From assembly GCF_000208745.1 (NCBI RefSeq), contig NC_030852.1, forward strand, positions 35,416,518 through 35,480,517: DNA of 64,000 nt, read 5' to 3'. Origin of the DNA: Theobroma cacao. Lineage: Eukaryota > Streptophyta > Magnoliopsida > Malvales > Malvaceae. Shown one piece after another: positions 12,057 through 24,206 of the stretch. A program made the position numbers and the translations under genes. The notes beneath the pieces are model-generated. The model did no database searches and was not told the origin of the DNA. It saw only the letters and a list, made by a program, of their open reading frames with translations. Numbering within the stretch: position 1 is the first letter of the stretch; the number at the start of each line of letters is the position of its first letter.

Positions 12057-12641
12057 AAATAAATTGAGCATTTGGAGTTAGTTGGATCTGAGCTTTGCTT
12101 TTAGTAGGATTCAGTGCCCACACCTTGGCATGCCGCTGTCATGAGAAGAAAATAAGACTTAATTATTCATTAATTGATGGACATGCATGCCTATCAAGTT
12201 AATGTATAGACTTGGACTATTGGTGTTAAATAAACCATAATACGCCTGTGTGAAAGCAAAGGTGCAACAGAATTGGATTTGAACTGGTTGGGAAAAAAAA
12301 TTTATGCTGATGATGGGAAACTAAGCCTTTCACCTTCGTTGCATTTAATGAGATGCTTGACATTGTTGTTCAAGTAAAAGACGTAGAAGGTTTGTATTCA
12401 TAATTTTTAATCATTTAGAATGAAATTGATTGCTTTTACGGTATTGTATTTTGTTTTATATTAAATGTGAGCAAAATTGTTAAGATTTATATAAAAATTT
12501 AAATCAATTTTTATTAATAACTTGGGTAATGAAAACTAAACTTGTGACATTAATTATTACGTACTGTCTTTTTTTTTTTTTTGCTCTTTTCTTCAATAGT
12601 TTGAAATAATATTGTACCAGAGCAGAGTTTGAATTTCCTTC

Positions 12642-12702
12642 CCCTTATCTAAAGAGCAGAGTTCGAATCCTCCCTCTCTTAATTATAAAAAAAAATTATA
12701 TT
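12642..12702 (+). repeat. Dispersed short repeat, copy 2
   Basis: Related to 1232-1292: CCCTTATCTAAAGAGCAGAG, then GTTCGAATCC, a pyrimidine block and an A-run. GTTCGAATCC is an exact tRNA B-box-like sequence, suggesting a relic of a tRNA-derived SINE. A partial extra copy of the GCAGAGTTTGAAT phrase precedes it at about 12622. Confidence 0.4.
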
Positions 12703-13945
12703 AGAGATGCTCACTTCCTTTTTTATATTTTTTTACGAAACTTTGTCTTCTTCTTTTATTTTTAAGAGTATAATTATTATATATTTTTTACGTACAAAGC
12801 TCGCTTCATGCATGCTTTCTCTTCCTTGTTTTATTTTTTTCATGAGTTTAACCTAATTATGAATAATATCCCTTTATACTTTGCTAAACAATTTTGGGGA
12901 TAAATCCAACATAAATTAGAAATATATGCAAATTAAGTTTATATATATATAAACTTCTTAAGGGTTTTGATTTGAAATAGGGTTTTGTTAATAAGGCAGT
13001 TGAATTTGTAGGATTTAAGTTATAATTTGAGTCTATGAAAATTATTTATATACAATCCTTAGGGGAAACCATGTAGATCAAATACATAAAATCTCGGAGG
13101 CTTGGACCCGACATAAGAGTACAACCCAGTTGCCCGAAGAAACTGCGAAAGGAAATTTAAGAAAAGAAACGTACTCGTGGGTTTTAAGTACAAGGTACAA
13201 GGCACGTGTTTGGTTTGTCAGAAACACAACCAGAAGCGTTTGTATGTTTGTATGTTCACGAGCCAGAAATATGAGCATAAATGGTCCTATCATCATATTC
13301 TTTGTCAATTCCTGTTAGTTAGGTCAAGGATCCTAAACACTATATATTGGATATTTAAAAGATATATTAATGAATAATTAATCATTAATTGTGTATCACT
13401 AAAATGATAAATATATAGTTATTACTTCAACACGGTTATGCGTTTTTCTTTAGTAAAGTAATAATATCTCATTAAAAAAAATTAACTTTTTTTTTTTAAC
13501 GAAATCGATCTCATCAAAAAATTCGGAAAAAAGTAGTATAGTTTTACAAATGAATTTTTAACGGAATCAATTTTTTATTTTTCAATTATATTACCAACAA
13601 ATTTTCAATAAATTATTTTTACAAATTTTACTTTATCAAAAATCCATAAAAAAATTTTGACAATGAAAGATGTTAATCATAATTATAATTTTTAAGTATG
13701 AATTATATAATCAAAGATCACAAAATTTTAAATCTCTCTATTATTAACTATTAACACTTCACTTCATCAAATTTTATTTAATTTTTAGTAATATATACAC
13801 ATATATGAACTTTTTAATGCATTCTCCTACGTGTTTTTCAAAGAGTAAATAAAAAAAATAAATTTAAAAAATTGATTTATATTGTGTGTGTGTGTAATCT
13901 TGATACAACTATGATCTGGTTCAACAAATAGACCCTGGCTAGGGT

Positions 13946-14046
13946 TCCTTTACTAATTAACACTAATCGATCATTTTGATGTGTATATATATATATCCTC
14001 CTTTACTAATTAACACTAATTGACCACTTTGATGTGTATATATATC
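13946..14046 (+). repeat. Tandem duplication, about 51-base unit
   Basis: Two adjacent copies of a unit with CCTTTACTAATTAACACTAA and TTTTGATGTGTATATATAT (starting near 13946 and 13996). They differ at a few bases and in the length of the TA run. There is no gene nearby. Confidence 0.8.
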
Positions 14047-16965
14047 CACCCAATTGTGTGAAAAAACACACTTTTTTCGCATTTAATTTCATTGTGGGTC
14101 TCATAATATATACCACTTTGATCATATGACCCATTTACAATAAGGTTTCAATTCAAGATCAAGAATATAATGTAATATGCATATGCATTTGTAATCACCA
14201 GGACTTGAAGGCTTGAATTTGAGATTAATTTAGGTTAATTTCATTGATATTTATTACTTAAATTTATTGACACAGTGATAATTATAAATTTAAGAAGGAA
14301 AAAAGGAAAATTCAATTATATTGAATTTGGATATCTTATATTTTGATTTGGGACAGATTAGGGATGGAAGGTAGGAAGAGTAATTATATAGGGAAGAAAA
14401 AGGAGATATTGAGATTGCACCGCCGCGTGAAGAAAATGAATTGCCGATATTAATATTAAGAAGAAAGGTTAAAAAAAACAGTTGAGAAGTGGAGAGTTGG
14501 CTAATGAGGTCAGCTGCTGCATGGGTCTGAATCCGCAAAGCTAAACAAAGTCCAATGTTATTAAATGCCATCTTACCTATTCTTCTTCATCCTTGCTTGA
14601 ATAATTGCACCCTTTACATCCTTTCACGCACTTTGACTGAACATCTGCCGAACCCAAAATAATTTTATAAATTGATTCAGGCTAATTTTATCTGAAAAGA
14701 TTTTTTTAAAAAATACGAAATAAATCATTTTTTAATCTAAAAATGAATTAAATTATGATATGACCATTCATTAGGAATAGTGATTTCAATGACTTTTGAT
14801 GAGTAGTCCCGAATATGCTGTTTGTCATGTATCAAATTAGATGGTGAAATTGTGTTATATATTTATATCTTTGAATTTAATGTTTTCTCTTATTATTCAA
14901 TCACTTATCAAATATCATTAAGGCTATGATATGATAGGTTTGGCTACGAGGAGTAATTGATTGGTGAGTTTGTGGATTAATTGTGCATGGGTCACAGCAA
15001 TTAATTTTCTTTCTTAACAAAGCAATCCAAAGCAGTTGCTCTTCCCGGGCTTAAGGTAACTGTGTTACATTCATTTAATTATACCCACTATTTTTCTTCA
15101 TTGCAAATTAAACGACTTTGTAACAATTAAACACACTAACTTAATAACAATACCCTACTAAGAAAACCAATCTCTTAATTGAAAAGAAGAAAAAAAAAAG
15201 GGTCAAAGAAAAACTTATATATAATTACTTTTGAGGATGAACGGTACGTTTTTGCATAATTTTCGTATATTGCTCTCAAATTTTAAGAGTGTTTTTTTTA
15301 ATAAATACAATCGAATTTGTGAATTAATAAATTTATTCGAGAGATTGTTTTATTGCGTTATTTAGATAATATGACTAATTTCGAGTTAAACTCTTCTTGT
15401 ATTGTATCATAGTTTATTATATTCAAGAGAAAAAATTGATATTCAACTACTTCTTAGAATGAATTGAATGTCTTTATGCAGTTTTCGTTGAGGAGAGTCA
15501 TAAAATTCCAACTTGGCCGAATTGCACGTCATTGTTTTTGTTCCTTGCAGGTAGTATTAAAATGGAGGAAACATTGTTAAAAAAAGAGGTTCAAATTTGA
15601 AAAAGCTATGGATAGAATACCCACAAAAATAAGTCTATATATCAATAATTGCTGAAGGAGATGGTCAAAATTGGACGAGGATACTGGTGGTGAGAGATGA
15701 AGAATTGGGGGAAGCCAATGCTGTCGCAAGGGGTTGAATTTCAACCATGTTTTCGTCAAGGACAGTTGATGGTTCATGCTATCAATAAATGTCGTTAATG
15801 TCAGTTTTTTATATATATATATGTAGATTTTCATGTCTGATCATTGCATTGACATGCCAGAGAAAATTTTCATGATCATTATCTGAAGAGGATTTTGTAA
15901 ATAAAAATATCTTCAACCCAAGAAGCTCCATAACATTTTTGTCTTTGGGTCATAGTATTTTCACCCAAAAGAGCAAATGCTGGGGAGAAACTAGGACATG
16001 GTGGAGGTTTGACTTTTTGATCAGAGAGAGAATCTGGTTAGAAGATATGCATCGATCGTGTTTTGATAGGGAAAGATCAGACAGGACAGGGAAATTGAGT
16101 CTAGATCGAACGGGAAGGGATGGTCATTGGGCCAGGCTAGGCAGCGGGACAGTGGGAGCTTTTCTGTATTCCTTCCAGGTAAGCCGACATTAAAAAAGTG
16201 TATATTGAGAGGTATGTTATGAGGTACAATCCCATTCAATCCAATGGCAATAATTGAATCTACAAGCAATACCTTATCCCTCTAGCTGTTGTCTTAAATG
16301 TCTCTTTCGGAAGCAGGACACTTGTCTTTTTCTTATGAATAAAGAAAAATAAAACTGACTTCAAGGAAAAACTGGGAAAAGTTCATGATTCTGTGAAAAC
16401 AAGATGGAATGAGCAATCAGCTAAGGAGAGTTGAGATCTTCGAGTCCATTCTTAACAAGTGGATCTATCATCTACATTCACGTCTACTGGACCCAACAAT
16501 GGATGAAGCTTAGACCAGGCCATAGTAAAGTGGCCCAGTTTGCTTCGAGTTCAACCCAAATTTTGTCGCCTGCTTGAGAGAGATTAAGATAACAAACTAG
16601 CCTAAGTGGACGAGGAGCCTTATGTTCAGATGGTAGCTAGGATTGGCCTGATCGTGGGAGGAATTCAGTTTCAATTGGTGACAACCGCGTAAGTAAAGAA
16701 CTGAAACTCATGGTTGAGACAAAACAGAAGCGAAAAAACATAAGGGACGAATAATTATCTACTCACAATAGAAGCTACAAGTACAATGCAACAAGTACAG
16801 GACAAAACTCTCCATTTATGAGACTGATAGGCAATACCAGAAGCTCCATACTTTATGCTCTAATAGAAAACTCAACTATCCCAAGACTTCAAAATCTTAC
16901 TAATCGAGAAATTCAATGTACACTTTGATATGACCTCATGTAGGATGATAAGAGACTGAAGCCGA

Positions 16966-19900
16966 TTACTCTCTGTCAATAATCACTTGTTGAGAAGCCT
17001 GGGGAGTACTCTTTGCAGTCTGTTCAGAAGCATTGGCTAGACCCTGCAACATTCTCAGAATCTCAGTTCTGTCTTCCACATAGTATTTGGCCTTACTAGG
17101 TTTCTGCCCAACAGTGCAAGCAAACACCTCAGCAACTGGGGAGAGAGAGGGGCCGGTCCTTGCACGCATGATCACCTCAAACATGTCCTCATCTGACCGG
17201 TCATCCCCGATACAAAGAACAAAATCCGGAAGCATTCCTTTTTGTTGCATTGTTGTGAGGAGATGTTCAGCAACAAGACCCTTGTTCACACCCTGAAAAG
17301 TTAACAGAATGAAGCATTAGAAATTGGAGCTCAGGACCACCTCTCTTTCAGCTAATAACCCTTATGTGCACGTTGCAGCATAGTGGCTACAGCTGTTAGC
17401 ACATACCCTACACAGTTCAAGAAGGAAATAAAACTTTTCAAGTTGACTCAACAGTACCAATGAATGAAGATTTATATGATTTTCACATTCAAGGTAATGT
17501 CTAACTCAAGTTATTATGAGTTTTTGAATATCATTTTAAGGAAAAATAAAGAAGATTGTTTTTCTTTTTTATTCCTGTTAAGTAGTTCACACGGTTGGGC
17601 TTCCTTCTGTTAATTAGAAAATGCAATGTGGTAATTGATATAATATGACGACATAAGAATATTGATGGAGACTGGTATCCAATAGAATGTGTACTACTAA
17701 CCTGAGGTTTAACTTCTACAATGTGCTGGCCACTCTTAACTGAAACTGGCTCATTAGCAAGAACACTTTCAAGGTGATCTAAGAGCTCCTTAGCCTGGCA
17801 AAATCCAAAATCAGGATCTGCATATAGGTAATTCCACACAAGAGCACTCTCTTTAGTCTCAATGGCAGAACCATCTGTTGTTTCAGTGTATAATTTCATC
17901 ACAGGCTCTGCAATCTGCTTCCAATCAAAGTCTGGCACAGAGACACAAGTTTCCCAATCTGCATCACGATTTGACCTGGGGGAAAATAATAAGAAAAGGA
18001 TAAGCATAAGATAACAACAAATAAATCCTCTCCACAGTTTCAGGCATGGATTTGTGCCTGAGGGCTGTCAACTGATACCAGTTTTCTCCTTTTGAATCAA
18101 ACTATAAGCATTGGGTAACAGTAAGTCTTATCTGTTCATTAAGCAAAAACAACAGAGCCCTAAATTATGTTTTAGTTACCAGCTAAATAGTTAAGACAAA
18201 GTAAAAACAAGCTCTTTTATACTTCACAAAAGCTAAACCACGCTAGTTAGCAACAACCATGAACCAAATCTAGTTCTAAACTAGCAATGGTACAATTGCA
18301 AAGCTGTGTCAAATGTTACATTTTTTGATTCAGTTGGCCTTCCAAATTTAATAAGAAATATTTAATTTTCTTACCCAAGAAAAAAATAAATAAAAGCTAA
18401 TTGCCAATCCATGCCTTTGTTAAACCCCCCCCCCCCTCCCCTCTCCTTTTTGTTCTGGCATAGAGTCTAGCTTAACCTATAGGGTTTAGACAAGAAAAAA
18501 TATATACCTGATAAAATAACCATGCTCTGCTGCAATTCCAAGCTTTTCACAACTGGAAAACCATTCAGTTAGAGTCTTTCTATCTTTTCCACTAACAAGG
18601 AAAACAACATTCTTGGGATCTCTGCACAGATTGTTCAAGATTACAACAGCCTCTGCATTGGGAGTAGTACTTAATGAACCAGTTCGTATCAAGGTGCCAT
18701 CATAATCCAAAAGAATTGCTCGATTCTTGGTTCTCTTATAAGCTGAAACAATATGCTCAACGGAAAGCTTCCTAAAATTTGGATCCAAAGCTATTACCCG
18801 GAACCCTAAACCAAAACCAATTCCCCAGCACCGCCTCCTCAAATGATCCCCACATGCCCTCTCAAGATCCTGCAAAAAGCTGCGTGCCCAATATGCAACA
18901 TCATGTGTACTCACATACCTGTAGTGCTTCTCATGCCGCAACTGCTTTTCTGCCTCAGAGACAATTAATGCAGAATCCATAGCTTCAGCCACAGCATCAA
19001 TGTTCCATGGATTTACTCGAATTGCCCCACTTAGAGATGGTGAGCATCCAATAAATTCAGAGACAACCAGCATGCTCTTCTTTGGTACCAATGGATTTAG
19101 CCCTAGGGTCTCATCTAGCTTTTCATTTCCTTGTCGGCATATAATATATTCATATGGTATAAGATTCATCCCATCCCTCACTGCTGTAACCAGACAACAC
19201 TCAGCAATGACATAATAAGCAATTCGCTCATAAAACTGCAGGTTGCTATCAATCAAAACCACTGGATCATATCCTGGTCTTCCAAACGTATCATTAATCC
19301 TCTTCACTGTGGCATAAGTTTCAGATTGGACCTCCTGTACATCCCTTCCTCGGCCTCTTGCAGGATTTGCAATTTGAACCAAAACAACTTCACCTGTATT
19401 CTCAGGATGTTGCATGAGCAATTGTTCCATGGCCAAAAGCTTCAGGCTGATTCCCTTAAAGATGTCCATATCATCTACCCCAAGCAAAACAGTTTGACCC
19501 CTAAATTGATTGCGTAACTCAGCTACCTTAGCTTCAGTCTCAGGAAGATTCAGCACCGATTGGAGCTGTCCTATGTGAATCCCGACTGGAAGAATCTTAA
19601 TGCTCACTGTGCGACCATAATATTCTAGCCCTATGTAGCCACGCTTTGATTGATAAGACAGTCCAAGCATTCTGCTACAACATGAGAGGAAGTGCCTGGC
19701 ATAATCAAAAGTATGAAAACCAATGAGGTCAGAGTTGAGGAGTGCTCTTAGAAGTTCATCTCTTACAGGAAGTGTCCTATATATTTCAGACGATGGAAAT
19801 GGACTATGGAGGAAGAATCCAAGCTTCACCCTATTAAACCTCTTCCTCAAAAATGTTGGTAAAACCATCAAATGATAGTCATGAACCCACACAAAATCAT

Positions 19901-20495
19901 CATCAGGGCTGATCACTTCCATTACTTTGTCAGCAAAAATCTTGTTCACAGAAACATAAGCTTGCCAAAGGGAGCGATCAAACCGACCACCAAGATCTGG
20001 TGATAAAGGAAGCATGTAGTGAAATAAAGGCCACAGATGTTGTTTACAGAATCCATGATAGAACTTAGTAAAAAGCTCAGGAGGGAGAAACGCAGGGACA
20101 CATTTGAAAGTTTCAAGCAATGTTTGTGCCACATCATCTTGTTCATTAGGGGCGATCTCCTCTTTAAGACAACCTACATAGATTACATCTACATCTTCTC
20201 CAAGCCCATCTTTTAGCTGCAAAAGAAGTGAATCTTCATCCCAGCTAAAGCACCACTCTCCATCATCTGCATTTCGATGTGATCGAAGTGGAAGCTGGTT
20301 TCCCACAATAATCATCCGTTCTTGAGAAACAGAAGAAGGAGCATCAGATCCAACACTGTTGCAGTTATCATCATCTACCTCAGACAAAAGCCCAGGGACA
20401 GTAGCCACTCGAGGAAACCTCTTTTTTTCTCGACCAAAAGTTGGGGAATCACCAGAAGCAAGGTCCAAGAGGTTAGAATAAGACCTTGAAACCAT
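16966..20495 (-). CDS. Class II trehalose-phosphate synthase-like protein (TPS8/9/10 type)
   Basis: A fusion of a glycosyltransferase-20 (TPS) domain and a HAD-type TPP domain. Plant class II TPS proteins are mostly thought to be regulatory, interacting with SnRK1 and sugar signalling, rather than strong enzymes. Exons: 20495-18508, 17975-17702 and 17292-16966, giving 862 residues and the usual two coding introns of class II genes. The N-terminus MVSRSYSNLLDLASG and RVATVPGLLSE are class II hallmarks. The TPS domain (about 60-545) has HDYHLM and HSPFPSSEIYR. The TPP domain starts near 590 with the phosphatase motif DYDGTL (about 597) and ends with GDDRSDEDMFE in the last exon. Closest remembered relatives are Arabidopsis TPS8, 9 and 10 (CKQHLWPLFHYML, RRRCWGIGFGL). 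I cannot choose among them, so no symbol is given. Confidence 0.93.
18425..18436. repeat. C12 homopolymer in TPS intron
   Basis: Twelve consecutive C residues followed by TCCC inside the first coding intron of the TPS gene, 72-83 bases downstream of the donor on the minus strand. It reads as G12 in the transcript. Length errors are likely here. Confidence 0.85.
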
Positions 20496-21297
20496 TGCAG
20501 AAAACCAAGTTGATCCTTTTTTTTTTTGGCACTAATTGAAAGAAGTCTACCAAAAAAAACACAGCACAACAAAATAAAATCAGAAGGAATAATGGGGAAA
20601 GAAAAAAAAACAGCTGAGAAATTCAGTCCTATATATACTTCAATCAGCCAACTAAATGAAACATTCAACAAATACAAGTATAAGATTCTATTGAAGAACA
20701 AGAGTTATGAATGCCAGAAGTGACATATAGTTCTTAAAACATGCACATACCAGACAAGTTTCAAATTTGAGAAGACATCACTAAGAAGTCCTTTGGGACT
20801 CTTCTAAAGTAAAAAGCATCTTACAACTTACAACCGACACTGGTTTGAGCTGAACTAAAAAGAACCAAGACACCAAGGTAACTATTAACAGATTAGACAT
20901 ACCCAAAATCTAAAATCAGAAGAGTTTTTCATCTATTAGTGACAAATTTACCTCTAGATTCTAATCAGCCTCAGACCCAGATAACCCAACTAACACATAG
21001 CAAGGCTGATCAAAACAGGTAATTGACAATATCAAAATGTACAAACAACCCATCTTCAAATCAATAAAAATTAAAACTTTATATATAGAGAAAGAAGCAA
21101 CTTAGGCAGCCAAAAACATGTAAATGGTAAAAGGAACCAAGTAAGTGGGAAAGTCAAGTAAAAAGTAAAGCAGATGGTGGCATGCTATAAGAAGACCAAG
21201 AAAGAAAGGGAGAAGAAAACCATTATTGCAGTGAAGAAGATATGAGAAAGAGCTTACCTTTGAAGGTTAGAATAAACTAAGATAGCAACATAAGATT

Positions 21298-21323
21298 CTC
21301 CTCCTCCTCCTCCTCCTCCTCCT
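21298..21323. repeat. (CCT)n trinucleotide microsatellite
   Basis: About eight CCT units, immediately upstream of the putative TPS leader exon. Confidence 0.85.
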
Positions 21324-21488
21324 TTCTCTTTGTGGCCAAGGCTGGCAGTAGCCTATATCAAATGATGGACCTTTTGCTTTGCTTTTTAGTTTATATGAAT
21401 TCCCATTTGTTGGAATTTTTGTTTCTCTTTTATTTTTCTTCCTTTATGTGTGAAACAACAAATGGGATGTCTTTGTTCAAAGCATTTG

Positions 21489-21490
<2 letters not shown>

Positions 21491-21530
<40 letters not shown>
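21491..21530. repeat. (CT)n microsatellite, (GA)n on TPS coding strand
   Basis: Nineteen to twenty CT dinucleotides, about 1 kb upstream of the TPS start codon. The overlapping open frames encoding Arg-Glu repeats here are artefacts of this repeat. Confidence 0.9.
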
Positions 21531-21536
<6 letters not shown>

Positions 21537-23569
21537 CCCCTTTCTCGAAGCTTTGAGTGAGTTTTGTTGTGGTTAAGTGATGAGTGATGGCAAGAGGAAT
21601 GCGAAACAGTGAAATCCAACAACAACATGTCTTCAACTTTAACCATGGTTACTTTCAGTTAAACAGAGAGTAACTCCTCTAAATTCCTAACATCTAACTC
21701 AAAACTCCTGACCATGATGGCAGTACTAGCTCAACCCACACTGGTGCACGTGTATTACACGGACCAAACATTTCAAGATCCTCCCCACCCACTTTTCTTT
21801 TCATCACTTCTCGCTCTGCTCTTTTAGTTGAAAATAGTAGTAAATTCATTGATTTGCAAAAGATCAGAACATCATCATGCATGTTATCGATGATAAAAGC
21901 AGGCAAATGGGTATCCCTCCAACCACTCCTTAAGTACTCATCACACCTGGCCCCTAAACATTGCTAAATCAGAGCATTAAACAGCTTTAATTAATATGAG
22001 AATCATTTCATTACCATTTTCAAACGTAAAACTTCAAAGCATGATATCCAAAGAGGGGTTTCCTGCAGCCATTTTGGAGGGCCGTTGGTGAAAGAAAGCA
22101 AAACATTGGAGCAACCCAATAAAAAGTAAGAGTGGTGAACACGCGCCATGTTAAAGAAGTAAGACTTGCATCACGTTGAAGTTTTAGGACAAATTAATCA
22201 ATATTCTATAGTGTTTCGCATCTTCCCGTCCCTTCTTGTCCAATCCAAATGCAAATATGAGCCGTCGACATTGCCCTTTGTCCCGTGCCGTGCCCTTCAC
22301 TGTGAACCGTCAAACTGCCGATATTTTATATAGTTTTTTCTTTTCGTCTCATTATATTAAATTTTTTATCAAAAAAATTTATTATTGTTATATTAAATTA
22401 TAAATAATTTTTTAAAAAAATTAAATTTTAAACTTTTCTAAATTTTGAATTTTTTATTTTACATATCATTTAAAAAATAATAATTAAAATTAAGTTCATT
22501 TCATTAAAAATTTGAACAAAAACAAATAAAACGAGACAAAAAGAGTAGTATATATCTCATATGAACAATACATAATTTTAAAAAATAGACATAAATAAGT
22601 TTTATTTACAAATTTTGTATATTTAATTAGTTTGGTTGTGTTTAAATTTTTTAAAAAATAATATATTTATATATATATATATATTTTCTATTACTACAAA
22701 CAAATTGAAAGGGGACAGGCATAGTTTTCCTAATCATTTATTAGCGAACAATTGTACCAAACTAAAAATAAATGAAGCATTTATATTTATCTGAAACACA
22801 TGTTTCGGACCACTCTGATACGTACCCATGCATGATGTTATTGCTTTGGACATTATTATGAATTAAGTGCATTAGGTTTACGAGGTAGACGTGTACAACC
22901 AAGCCTTAACATCTGTCGGTTCTACATTTGTTATTTGATGAAAACAAGACGAATGAGTTTTGGGTATAGATGGAATTTATGAAATAATATATATATATAT
23001 ATATAAATGGGTACGTAGCATTATTCGATCCCTTTAAATAGTGTTAAAGTATTTTATAAAATAGATTTAAGTATCCGTTCTTCTAACTTTTAAGAGCCTT
23101 TTGTATTGATTTTTAAAAGTTAATAATCACTTCTCATTTATTATTTTTGGAAATAAAAATATGGTCATGAAAACGATTAACTAATTTAACTAAGTACTTT
23201 CCGTTTACGGGAAAAAAAGTACATTACCGGTTGAATTTTTTCATTTAATATACACATTAGTATACATTACTACTAGGGATAGTTTATACCAAGATTACGT
23301 AAGAAAACAATAATGAAGGTGGGCTATATTTTAATTATGATTAATAACAACTCCAAGCTCTCCTAATTACTTTCTAGAATTAATCATTTGCTTCTTAATA
23401 GTTGTTTTCCTTTTTTATTATTTTTTAATGTGTTTGCTTCCGAATAAAGCCACGTAGCATAATAGTCATTTCTATATTTTTTCAATGCAAAATATAGTTT
23501 CAATGGTGACTTGATTGTTCACCTTAATTCGTCCCCACACAAAGACCCCTAGTTCCTGTCATTATCAAT

Positions 23570-23585
23570 CTCTCTCTCTCTACCN

Positions 23586-23641
<56 letters not shown>
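23570..23641. repeat. (CT)n(AT)n compound microsatellite with one N
   Basis: CT repeats interrupted by TACCN at 23581-23585 pass into a TA run. The N at 23585 is the only ambiguous base in the window, which suggests uncertain or polymorphic sequence in this repeat. Confidence 0.95.
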
Positions 23642-23746
23642 GCTTAAGTCTAAAACTCATTTATTTAATTACTTTAAATCGGTTATTAAATTAAAAAAAA
23701 TGAAAATAAGAGTGTGTTTGGGAGTAGGGTTAATGATAAAAAAAAA

Positions 23747-24206
23747 GGATAAAATATCTTATTTTTTAAGTTTTAATCAAAATTTTAAACGATTTTATTA
23801 GTTTTTGAAATGAACACTCTACTCTTAAAAAAATATTTTTCGTTGTACACATAAATTTAGCCATTGGTCAACGTTAATATTTCTATTAGTTTGATGATGT
23901 GACAATATTGAAATAATAATTTTACTTTTTATTAATTTTAAAAATTATTATTATATATTTTTTATTAAATTAAAAATTTCTATTATTATGTTTAATAAAT
24001 AAAAAAGATCGGTGCTCCCCTTGGTCTTCTCCATTATATATATATATATATAATAATATTTTTTTAGTTAATAAAGAAAAATTTTAGTTATTTCATAATT
24101 TTTATTAATAGTGTTTACTCTTTTGGGAGCAGAGTTTCTATTTCAAAAATAAATAAATATGTTTAAAATTTTGATTAAAACTTAAAATCATAGAATAATT
24201 TTATCC
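23747..24206. mobile_element. MITE-like foldback element with long inverted repeats
   Basis: The left arm (23747 to about 23830) begins GGATAAAA and contains AAGTTTTAATCAAAATTTTA and TTTTTGAAAT. The right arm (about 24121-24206) contains the reverse complement of the same order of blocks and ends TTTATCC. The arms are about 85 bases and highly similar over the central 20-base block. The loop of about 290 bases has no coding frame. This size, AT content and structure fit a non-autonomous foldback DNA transposon. I could not identify a clean target-site duplication, so the superfamily is unknown. Confidence 0.6.

Larger units (their letters stand above)
11626..16965. other. Long gene-free interval between ABCB2 and TPS
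   Basis: About 5.3 kb of AT-rich DNA. The right-hand end of the ABCB2 leader and promoter lies at 11626-12100 and includes a CT/TATC-rich microsatellite. Other contents are a dispersed repeat copy (12642-12702) and a 51-base tandem duplication (13946-14046). The 3' flank of the TPS gene runs to 16965. Open frames at 13078-13377, 14290-14571 and 15939-16269 overlap on both strands and carry no recognisable domain, so I do not call them genes. Confidence 0.6.
20496..21660 (-). promoter_or_regulatory. TPS leader with probable 5'-UTR intron, and GA-rich promoter
   Basis: On the minus strand the consensus donor TTCAAAG|GTAAGC ends a possible leader exon at 21258. A leader intron of about 0.7 kb would then run toward the start codon at 20495, although I could not fix its acceptor. 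Just upstream are eight CCT units (21298-21323) and a long CT run (21491-21530), read as GGA and GA repeats on the coding strand. GA repeats in plant promoters are known binding sites for BPC/GAGA factors. Whether they act here is inference. Confidence 0.5.

Noticed and set aside
15939..16269. Overlapping open frames on both strands near 16 kb
   Set aside because: Short, overlapping, without splice partners or domains; not supportable as genes.
21386..21646. Overlapping minus-strand frames with Arg-Glu repeats
   Set aside because: Created by the CT/GA dinucleotide repeat; any frame through it stays open.
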